DNA of 38,723 bases, taken from contig SOER01000033.1 in the NCBI GenBank assembly GCA_021646405.1, forward strand, positions 1 through 38,723. The letters run 5' to 3'. Below are positions 32,926 through 38,723 of the stretch, piece by piece. Below the pieces are notes generated by a model. That model saw only the letters and a list, made by a program, of their open reading frames with translations, did not search any database and had not been told where the DNA came from. The translations under genes and the position numbers were made by a program. Each line of letters opens with the position of its first letter. The first letter of the stretch is position 1. The stretch comes from Candidatus Loosdrechtia aerotolerans (GTDB lineage: Bacteria > Planctomycetota > Brocadiia > Brocadiales > Brocadiaceae).

Positions 32926-33815
32926 TGCTTACTTTATATCGTATCATAAAAATCTGTGCATACCAGGGCTCACTTGCAACACTGATATCTTTATCTGTTT
33001 TTCTGTATAGTCACTATCAAATACTCCTGGCAGAGACATTATCTGATCAGGGAATTCTCGAAATCAAACTGAGCGACGGACGATTATCGGCAAAGGTAAG
33101 AAATTCCCCGCTTAAAGATGTTTTAGAGGAGGTCATGGAGCAGGGTAAATCAAGGATTTGGGTTCATGATTCGATTCAGGATACCACTGTTACCGTAGAG
33201 TTTGAAAACCTGCCTGTCAGTGAAGGAATTCATAAGATCATGAAAGATAAGAATTATGTCTTTATTTACGCACCCGCCGAAGTAAAAGAAGGAACACTCT
33301 CTCTTATGGATAAAAGCAGCAGCGGTAAATCCGATATTTCTTATAAAAGACAGAGTGATCCTTTTCCAGAGACGACGGAAGCACCGCATACAAGGTATTC
33401 ATTACCTATTGATAATATGCAGAACGAAAAATCTTCATTTGAATCCCTTGTAAGAAACGCATTAGAAAGTGAGAGGGAAGAAGAAAGGGAAGAAGCTGTT
33501 ATTGCCTTAGGAGAAAGTATGGATAAAAAGGCAATAGAGGTCCTGTCGAAGGTACTGGTGAATGATCCTGATGAGGACATACGATTAAGTGCTATTGATG
33601 CCCTGCTAACAATTGGCGATAGCAGCGTTGTTCCATCTCTCGCGGCCGGGCTGAAAGACAAACGGTCCGTAGTACGTGAAAGTGTGGTGGAGGCGCTCGG
33701 TGCAATAGGCGGTGAGGCTGCTCTCGAATTAATTAAAGGTGTAATGAATGATGAGGATGAATACGTGAGAGGGCTGGCGAAAGAAATAATTAATGAATAT
33801 GACACATATCAATAA
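32922..33815 (+). CDS. Secreted or membrane-anchored HEAT-repeat protein with an STN-like domain
   Basis: This 297-residue protein has an N-terminal hydrophobic segment (about residues 15-36, LATLISLSVFLYS), a signal peptide or anchor. Residues about 45-120 look like an STN/secretin N-terminal type module (LKDVLEEVMEQ, VTVEFENLPVSEGIHKIM, YVFIYAP), which in secretins and TonB receptors mediates periplasmic contacts. A polar linker follows, then HEAT-like or PBS-lyase-type repeats (about 175-297): EEAVIALGESMDKKAIEVL, DIRLSAIDALLTIGD, SVVRESVVEALGAIGG, YVRGLAKEI. It is probably a periplasmic scaffold. The gene overlaps the mutase stop by four bases and precedes a membrane protein gene, suggesting a shared envelope task. 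No enzyme motif was seen. Confidence 0.75.
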   Translation: MMLTLYRIIKICAYQGSLATLISLSVFLYSHYQILLAETLSDQGILEIKLSDGRLSAKVRNSPLKDVLEEVMEQGKSRIWVHDSIQDTTVTVEFENLPVSEGIHKIMKDKNYVFIYAPAEVKEGTLSLMDKSSSGKSDISYKRQSDPFPETTEAPHTRYSLPIDNMQNEKSSFESLVRNALESEREEEREEAVIALGESMDKKAIEVLSKVLVNDPDEDIRLSAIDALLTIGDSSVVPSLAAGLKDKRSVVRESVVEALGAIGGEAALELIKGVMNDEDEYVRGLAKEIINEYDTYQ

Positions 33816-33831
33816 TGTCCTGATTTGACCA

Positions 33832-34566
33832 ATGAAGATTCCTAAGAATATCGAATTTTTTTTTGTTTTAATTTGCACTTCGCTGCTCTGTCTGTTCTTA
33901 GAGCACCTAATCCATGCTGAGTTTCTCCTGCATCTGGCCGCAATACCACTTGAAGTATTGCTGGGAATGTTTATCGTAGAGAGATTTTTGAGAAAAAGAG
34001 AAGCGAAAAATAAACGAAGACAACTTATGTATATAAAAAGTTACCTGTTTCGTTCAGAAATGCTCAACCTCTTCATCGCCAATTTTGCAGCATTAAGATT
34101 CCCTCCTATAACGATGTCAAAGATAAAAAATGCAACGTTAGAAGAATTAAAATTGATGCGAAAAGATGCAAATACCATAGAATACAAATCCCTGGAATTA
34201 ATGGAACCTGTAATTAACGAATACATTAACGCTGAGCCCGTATGGCATAATTTTAAAGAACGGGCAATTACCCATAACTTCGAAGAAACTTTTCATGATA
34301 TGATTTATATCCTCCATTTTGTTCACGATGTTAAAATATTTAAAAGTAATAATCCCGATAAGTTATTTATCTATGAGGCGGACAAAAGGATTTTAATGAT
34401 GGAAAAAGTGCGTAAAGTTCTGGGAGATGGTATCAGAAAATTTCTGGATTACGTAATTGAATTAAAGATAAAACACCCTGAAATGTTTTACGATCTTATC
34501 TCCGATTATGAATTATCATTCCAAATAAGAAGTATGCAATATCCTGACCTTGGTGAGAAAAAATAG
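33832..34566 (+). CDS. Hypothetical membrane protein
   Basis: This 244-residue protein belongs to no family I recognise. Two hydrophobic stretches near the N-terminus (about residues 8-26, FFFVLICTSLLCLFLEHLI, and 29-50, LLHLAAIPLEVLLGMFIV) form a membrane hairpin. A basic stretch (RKREAKNKRRQ) follows, predicted to face the cytoplasm. The remaining 180 residues are charged, mostly helical and lack Cys; they include LRFPPITMSKIKNATLEEL and HNFEETFHDMIYILHFVHDV. The gene begins 17 bases after the HEAT-repeat gene, so it is probably the third gene of the mutase operon. Codon use looks like that of its neighbours. Confidence 0.7.
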   Translation: MKIPKNIEFFFVLICTSLLCLFLEHLIHAEFLLHLAAIPLEVLLGMFIVERFLRKREAKNKRRQLMYIKSYLFRSEMLNLFIANFAALRFPPITMSKIKNATLEELKLMRKDANTIEYKSLELMEPVINEYINAEPVWHNFKERAITHNFEETFHDMIYILHFVHDVKIFKSNNPDKLFIYEADKRILMMEKVRKVLGDGIRKFLDYVIELKIKHPEMFYDLISDYELSFQIRSMQYPDLGEKK

Positions 34567-34631
34567 ATACAAACAAAAATAATCTGTTTGTCCTGCCAAA
34601 CTGGAGAAAAGAGTTAATAACTGTGCTGGAA

Positions 34632-34712
34632 ATGAATACGAGTGAGAGGTTAAAAGCATTAACGGGAGGACTGTTTTACGGTTATGAAATGTACAACCGG
34701 TATTTTTCTTAA
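34632..34712 (+). other. Tiny reading frame, copy 2 of the LKAL-type element
   Basis: ATG at 34632 opens a 26-codon frame with ERLKALTGGLFYGYEMYNR and a stop at 34712. It resembles the coding piece at 30750-30862. There is no clear ribosome site. It lies between the membrane protein gene and the 3' end of lpxD. I do not claim a functional peptide. Confidence 0.3.
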
Positions 34713-34723
34713 AGATACAATCA

Positions 34724-35746
34724 CTATTCCTTAACGTGCAGTCTTATAAGCTTTTTCATAATCGCATACACCTCCGGTAGTTTTTTTATTATTATCTGAA
34801 TACGCTTCTCTTCCTGAATGGGCCTGGCAGGAGAACCCCATACAACAGAACCAGGCTCCAGACTTTTGTAAACATTGGATCCGCCACCAATAACACAATT
34901 ATCGCCAATTGTTACATGGTCAGTAATCCCCACATCCTCCGCAACCATTACATTTTTCCCGATCTTTGTGCTTCCGGCAATCTTGGCATACGCAATGAGC
35001 ATCGTATTGTCTCCTATGGTAACATTATGCGCAATGTGTGAATGATTGTCTATTTTTACTCCATTTCCAATAATCGTTTTATCAAGCGCAGCACGACAGA
35101 TCGTTACATTGGAACCAATTTCAACGTCATCCCCAATCTCAACCACACCTATCTGGGGTATCTTGTTATGCCTGCCATCTTTTTGAAGATAGCCAAAACC
35201 ATCGTCCCCGATAACACTGTTGCTATGGACAATAGCCCGCTTCCCAATAGTAACACCCTCACGAATGGTAACGTGTGCATAAATGAGAGAGTCATCACCA
35301 AGAAAACTCTCCCTGCCAATAAACGTATTTGGATAGATAGTAACGTTGTTTCCTATCGTCACATAATCTTCAATAATCGTATATGCCCCGATAGAGATGC
35401 CACTTCCTATACAAGCCTCTTTACTGACGATAGCCGCCGGATGAATGCCGGCCGGACGCCGAAAACGCTCTTTTGCTACGGTCTCCATAAACCGGGTAAA
35501 AGCAAAAAACGGATTTTCTATTACAATGTATGGCTTTTCCAGTGCCTGAATCTCGCGGTGTACAACGAGTGCGGAGGCTTTTGTTGCAAGGGCTTGCGGG
35601 ATGAGTGTGTCATCTTTAATGAACGTTATATCCCCCTCTTTCGCTGCTTCTATACTGGCAATACCGGTTACGATGACATCAGCATTGCCGATCGTCTTTC
35701 CACCAACGATCGATTGAACTTGATGTAAGGTATATTCCATTTTCAT
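34724..35746 (-). CDS. lpxD: UDP-3-O-(3-hydroxyacyl)glucosamine N-acyltransferase
   Basis: This enzyme adds the second acyl chain in lipid A synthesis, so the organism builds a lipopolysaccharide-type outer membrane. From the ATG at 35746 it has 340 residues, exactly the family length. The N-terminal uridine-binding domain has TGIASIEAAKEGDITFI. A left-handed beta-helix of hexapeptide repeats follows (IGSGISIGAYTIIEDYVTIG and many similar), including the catalytic His region DNHSHIAHNVTIGDNTMLIA and IGDDGFGYLQKDGRHNKIPQ. A short C-terminal helix ends it (KLPEVYAIMKKLIRLH). The longer start at 35833 is excluded because a promoter (35805-35833) overlaps it. It is a single gene here, not linked to lpxA, lpxB or fabZ. 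Confidence 0.95.
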   Translation of the reverse strand: MKMEYTLHQVQSIVGGKTIGNADVIVTGIASIEAAKEGDITFIKDDTLIPQALATKASALVVHREIQALEKPYIVIENPFFAFTRFMETVAKERFRRPAGIHPAAIVSKEACIGSGISIGAYTIIEDYVTIGNNVTIYPNTFIGRESFLGDDSLIYAHVTIREGVTIGKRAIVHSNSVIGDDGFGYLQKDGRHNKIPQIGVVEIGDDVEIGSNVTICRAALDKTIIGNGVKIDNHSHIAHNVTIGDNTMLIAYAKIAGSTKIGKNVMVAEDVGITDHVTIGDNCVIGGGSNVYKSLEPGSVVWGSPARPIQEEKRIQIIIKKLPEVYAIMKKLIRLHVKE

Positions 35747-35804
35747 TGATGTGTATATTCGACAAGTATTTTTTATACTACAAGCAAAGAACATTAATGA
35801 ACGC

Positions 35805-35833
35805 ATCGTATCATAATTGCACATTCCTGTCAA
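35805..35833 (-). promoter_or_regulatory. Promoter of lpxD
   Basis: On the minus strand TTGACA (35833-35828), a 17-base spacer and TACGAT (35810-35805) give a predicted start near 35798 and a leader of about 50 bases. This supports the internal ATG at 35746 as the real lpxD start. Confidence 0.6.
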
Positions 35834-35859
35834 ATTTAGACTGAAAAAAAAGAGTAGAA

Positions 35860-35929
35860 CATCTAAAAGAAAGCAGGGATGACAGGAAAAGAGAATCTTT
35901 TTTCCTGAATTTCCTGCTTTCCTCAGATG
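35860..35929. repeat. Long imperfect hairpin between lpxD and glmS
   Basis: CATCT, AGAAAGCAGG and AGGAAAAGA on the left pair with TCTTTTTTCCT, CCTGCTTTCCT and AGATG on the right, spanning 70 bases with small internal loops and a three-base centre. It lies upstream of the lpxD promoter and is not followed by a T tract in either direction. It could be a relic of a mobile element or an RNA structure of an unrecognised transcript. Confidence 0.5.
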
Positions 35930-36192
35930 CTGTAGTTATCATTCTCATAAGAATTGAAACCGAATCTTGAGGAGCACAACAAGAAGGTCTGTTAAGAGGT
36001 TGATTTTGTTAACTTTTTTATTGACAATTACAACAATAAAAAATAATAATAGGTCAGAGGCATAGAAGAAATGAAAAGGTAAGAGGTTTCCCGATAGTTT
36101 TAAGAACCCTGTTTCCCAAGTCCTATTCAGCAGGATAATATTACACCATATACGCACATTTCTGAGATATCATCCTTGTAAGTTTTGTCGTA

Positions 36193-36362
36193 ATAATGCA
36201 GTTTTTGAAAAACTATCCGATGCGTTCGTCAATGTTACCGTAGGGGCAAGGTATTTGCTTGGTTAGCATAGTATATGTCCTTATATAACAGGCAAATACT
36301 TCGTCTTGTGTAGACCGAAAAAAATCCCGGTTCTTGTTGAAAGTTTTCAAAAACTGCATTAT
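36193..36362. mobile_element. MITE-like element with 20-bp terminal inverted repeats
   Basis: ATAATGCAGTTTTTGAAAA (36193-36211) is mirrored by TTTTCAAAAACTGCATTAT (36344-36362), near-perfect arms enclosing about 130 bases with no open frame. The inside carries a second inverted pair, AGGTATTTGC (about 36250) and GCAAATACTT (about 36292). The size, long terminal inverted repeats and lack of genes fit a miniature inverted-repeat transposable element. No target-site duplication is obvious. A large structured RNA in the glmS leader region is the alternative. Confidence 0.55.
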
Positions 36363-36434
36363 CACGTTTTACCAGGTCTTGAAAGAGTTTATAAAGGGAC
36401 TTTCTGTGTTATCTTTAGGCATACATAAAGCAAA

Positions 36435-36486
36435 TACAGTAACAAAGCACCTACAGGTTGATTACTGTAATAGCGCTTCATACTAA
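36435..36486 (+). promoter_or_regulatory. Candidate glmS promoter with overlapping operator
   Basis: TTGATT (36458-36463), a 17-base spacer and TACTAA (36481-36486) lie just before the AAGGAG ribosome site, implying a very short leader. An inverted repeat, TACAGTAA (36435-36442) and TTACTGTA (36462-36469), overlaps the -35 box and may be a repressor site. No glmS ribozyme fold was recognised. Confidence 0.4.
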
Positions 36487-36505
36487 ATTTTAAGGAGAAA
36501 ATTAC

Positions 36506-38332
36506 ATGTGTGGAATTGTTGGGTATGTCGGATGTAAGGAAGCAGTTAAAATTTTATTAGACGGTATCAAAAGGCTTGAATACCGCGGATATGACTCCTC
36601 CGGAATAGCATTTATTGAAGATGGTATCATGAAATGCGAAAAAGCTGTGGGGAGGATTGCAGAATTAGAAAAAAAACTTTTGGGAAATAATTTTCGTACA
36701 CAATCAGGGATCATCCACACACGCTGGGCAACCCATGGTGCTCCTACCACAGAAAATGCACATCCGCATACCGACTGTAACAACGAAATTGCCGTAGTGC
36801 ATAATGGAATTATCGAAAACTATCACTATTTAAAATCGAAATTAGAACAGGAAGGACATATTTTTATCAGTGAAACAGATACCGAGATACTGGCTCATCT
36901 TATTGAAAAACATTTTCATGGTAATCTGGAAATGGCCGTTATGGAGGCACTGAAAGAGGTAGAGGGAACATATGGAATTGCAGCAATTTCTACAAAAAAT
37001 CCACAAAAAATTGTAGCGGCAAGAAAAGGATCACCACTGATATTGGGAATTGGAAATCAGGAGTATTTTATCACATCGGATGTCTCCGCTTCGCTCGAAC
37101 ATACCCGGGATGTAATTTACCTTGATGATAACGAAATAGCCATCATCACACCGGATACGTATGAAACAAAAACGATCCAGAATATTCCTACCTATAAAAA
37201 AGTTGAAGAAGTGCTCTGGAATATCGATATGATTGAAAAGGGAGGATATGAGCATTTTATGCTCAAAGAAATCCATGAGCAGCCCCAGGCCCTGTACAAT
37301 ACTATGCGGGGAAGGGTAGACAATACCACCGGATCTATAAAATTGGGCGGATTAATCAATTTTGAGAAGGAACTTCGAAAAGCAAGGCGTATTATCATCG
37401 TTGCGTGCGGTACATCATGGCATGCAGGACTTACCGGTGAATATATGCTGGAAGAGTTCGTACGCATACCGGTTGAGGTTGAATATGCATCCGAATTCAG
37501 GTATCGAAATCCTATTATTGAACGGGATACGGTAGTAATCGCCATAAGTCAGTCCGGTGAAACAGCAGATACCCTGGCAGCAATGCGGGAGGCAAAGAGC
37601 AAGGGTGCCACGGTACTCTCTATTTGTAACGTTGTTGGGAGTACTATAGCAAGGGAGGCTGATTGTGGCATCTACCTCCACATTGGTCCGGAAATTGGTG
37701 TGGCATCCACGAAGGCCTTTACAGCACAAATTACCGTATTCTATCTGTTTACCCGGTTTATGATGGATTTAAGAAATATATCCGCTTCCACACATTCTGA
37801 TATAGGGAAGGAAATCTTATCCATACCGGAAAAAATCCAGCATATTCTTACAATGGAAGAGGATATTGTTGAGCTTGCGGGGATATACAAAGATACTGAA
37901 CATGCCCTTTATCTGGGAAGAGGATACAACTACCCCGTGGCGCTTGAAGGTGCCTTAAAACTAAAAGAGATATCATATATTCATGCAGAAGGATATCCTG
38001 CAGCCGAAATGAAGCACGGACCGATAGCACTTATTAATAAGGACATGCCGGTGATTTTTATTGCTATAAAGGACAGTGTTTATGGCAAGATCCTGAATAA
38101 TATAGAAGAGGTTAAATCAAGAAGCGGAAGGGTAATTGCGATTGCAACTGAGGGTGATAACCAGCTTGCAGAAAAAGCTGATCACATCTTTTATATACCG
38201 AGAACCTCTGAAGTCCTGACACCCATCCTCTCGGTAATTCCTCTCCAACTGCTGGCCTACCATATGGCAGTTATGAGAGGATGTGATGTTGATAAACCAA
38301 GAAACCTTGCAAAGAGTGTAACGGTTGAATAA
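36506..38332 (+). CDS. glmS: Glutamine-fructose-6-phosphate aminotransferase (isomerizing)
   Basis: This enzyme makes glucosamine-6-phosphate from fructose-6-phosphate and glutamine, the entry to peptidoglycan and lipid A precursors. The 608 residues match the family. The N-terminal glutaminase starts MCGIVGYVG, so Cys2 becomes the nucleophile after Met removal; RLEYRGYDSSGIAF and HTRWATHGAPTTENAHPH follow. Two SIS sugar-isomerase domains come next (about 285-415 with VACGTSWHAG and ISQSGETADTLAAMREAK, and about 455-595 with LGRGYNYPVALEGALKLKEI and HAEGYPAAEMKHGPIALI). It ends in DKPRNLAKSVTVE, the standard tail. AAGGAG precedes the ATG at ideal spacing. It stands divergent to lpxD, another glucosamine-pathway gene, across a 760-base gap. 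Confidence 0.98.
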   Translation: MCGIVGYVGCKEAVKILLDGIKRLEYRGYDSSGIAFIEDGIMKCEKAVGRIAELEKKLLGNNFRTQSGIIHTRWATHGAPTTENAHPHTDCNNEIAVVHNGIIENYHYLKSKLEQEGHIFISETDTEILAHLIEKHFHGNLEMAVMEALKEVEGTYGIAAISTKNPQKIVAARKGSPLILGIGNQEYFITSDVSASLEHTRDVIYLDDNEIAIITPDTYETKTIQNIPTYKKVEEVLWNIDMIEKGGYEHFMLKEIHEQPQALYNTMRGRVDNTTGSIKLGGLINFEKELRKARRIIIVACGTSWHAGLTGEYMLEEFVRIPVEVEYASEFRYRNPIIERDTVVIAISQSGETADTLAAMREAKSKGATVLSICNVVGSTIAREADCGIYLHIGPEIGVASTKAFTAQITVFYLFTRFMMDLRNISASTHSDIGKEILSIPEKIQHILTMEEDIVELAGIYKDTEHALYLGRGYNYPVALEGALKLKEISYIHAEGYPAAEMKHGPIALINKDMPVIFIAIKDSVYGKILNNIEEVKSRSGRVIAIATEGDNQLAEKADHIFYIPRTSEVLTPILSVIPLQLLAYHMAVMRGCDVDKPRNLAKSVTVE

Positions 38333-38404
38333 ATCAAAGTTAATATGGGACCTGGTACAGAGCGATCTCCTCTTCCCTCCCCTTGATCCCATATGCATTG
38401 AACT

Positions 38405-38515
38405 ACTCAGGTTCAATGTTCAGAGTTCAGGGTTAAAGGCTTGGGAAAAGAATTGCTTGAAGGGTATGAAGAACACATGACAGCCAGCTTCACTCCTCCC
38501 TGTGTCTTAAACCGC
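38405..38515 (+). repeat. Decayed copy 3 of the GTTCAG / LKAL-type element
   Basis: AGGTTCAATGTTCAGAGTTCAGGGTTAAAGGCTTGGG (spread over 38409-38446) parallels the start of the copy at 30750, and GACAGCCAGCTTCACTCCTCC parallels GGTCAGCCTCGCTCCTC there. The coding piece is degraded. It follows glmS, as the other copies follow genes. Confidence 0.4.
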
Positions 38516-38541
38516 AAAAACCTTTCAAGATTCTTCGCTGC

Positions 38542-38577
38542 CGAGATTCTTCGCGGAGTGAAAAATCTCGTCTTTTT
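38542..38577 (+). terminator. Likely glmS terminator
   Basis: CGAGATT (38542-38548) pairs with AATCTCG (38564-38570), followed by TCTTTTTA. It lies about 210 bases past the glmS stop, so it would leave a long 3' tail. A direct repeat AGATTCTTCGC precedes and overlaps the first arm (about 38528 and 38544). Confidence 0.45.
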
Positions 38578-38672
38578 ATGGTGTTAAGAGAGCATCTTAT
38601 ACTGAATAAATGAAAATTCCTCTACAATCAAGTCAGGCCTTCGGCGACTTTTGTCTGTCGTAAAGATGCAGG

Positions 38673-38690
38673 GCAAGGCTTTAGCCTTGC
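38673..38690. repeat. GGCTTTAGCC hairpin at the right edge
   Basis: GCAAGGCT and AGCCTTGC flank TT, a perfect eight-base stem. The central GGCTTTAGCC motif resembles the arms of the element at 30883-30970. The last 130 bases of the window show no gene. Confidence 0.45.
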
Positions 38691-38723
38691 TTTCCCGCCA
38701 GAATACCTGTACGGGGAGGCAAC

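Noticed and set aside
35747-35833. A longer lpxD start
   Set aside because: It overlaps a consensus TTGACA -35 box; the 340-residue form matches LpxD exactly.
36150-36505. A glmS ribozyme or other riboswitch in the glmS leader
   Set aside because: I could not recognise its conserved core, and the predicted leader is very short. The structures found are better explained by a MITE-like element and an operator.

Overview
The window looks like a chromosomal segment of a Gram-negative, strictly or facultatively anaerobic bacterium. Outer-membrane genes support this (lpxD and the mlaEFD lipid-transport genes), as do several anaerobic redox modules: sat-aprBA, and metF-metV beside a large flavin/iron-sulfur fusion. 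Moderate AT-richness, weak or missing Shine-Dalgarno sites on many genes, and the mix of acetyl-CoA-pathway-type and APS-reductase genes would fit an anammox planctomycete (Brocadiales). That is inference: no anammox-specific marker such as hydrazine synthase lies in the window. There is no phage, complete insertion sequence or CRISPR array. Most of the segment is core metabolism, with a few decayed stretches and repeat-filled gaps.

Layout. Bases 1-170 hold a good minus-strand promoter and a leader that could belong to an rRNA operon lying off the left edge. 463-1855 (minus) is an NfeD-slipin membrane operon. 2052-3830 is a decay zone: a short-chain dehydrogenase broken by one missing base, a sensor histidine kinase broken by several frameshifts, and a clipped antitoxin-like gene. 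An initiator tRNA-fMet (minus) follows. 4137-8877 (plus) carries purD, mlaE, mlaF, mlaD and nadC. 9182-12190 is a very large secreted S41 protease. A hairpin separates it from the convergent aprA-aprB-sat operon (12326-15509, minus). 15996-18624 (plus) encodes a GlcD-type oxidase and a class I aminotransferase, convergent with a BNR/beta-propeller protein. miaB and folC follow on the plus strand; folC carries an in-frame palindromic insertion.

22959-26746 (minus) is the most striking unit. It encodes a 690-residue NAD(P)H-type flavoprotein fused to two 4Fe-4S clusters and an MvhD-like domain, then MetV (zinc/Cys domain) and MetF, overlapping by four bases. I read it as a methylene-tetrahydrofolate reductase complex with a built-in electron input arm. 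YjbQ and NadB follow on the same strand. 29153-30746 (plus) has a UDP-glucuronate decarboxylase and a flavodoxin-fold reductase. After a 650-base repeat-rich gap come a phosphomannomutase with a four-cysteine N-terminal extension, a secreted HEAT-repeat protein and an unknown membrane protein. lpxD (minus) and glmS (plus) are divergent around a 670-base gap. That gap holds a long hairpin, a 170-base element with about 20-base terminal inverted repeats, and a candidate glmS promoter/operator. The right edge holds repeats.

Functional themes are envelope sugar and lipid supply (glmS, lpxD, uxs, the mutase, mlaEFD), NAD synthesis (nadB, nadC), one-carbon metabolism (metF/metV, folC) and sulfur activation/reduction (sat-aprBA). 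Several gene starts were moved inward from the longest possible start because recognisable promoters overlap the longer start (miaB, lpxD) or because the family length fits better (nadB, mlaE).
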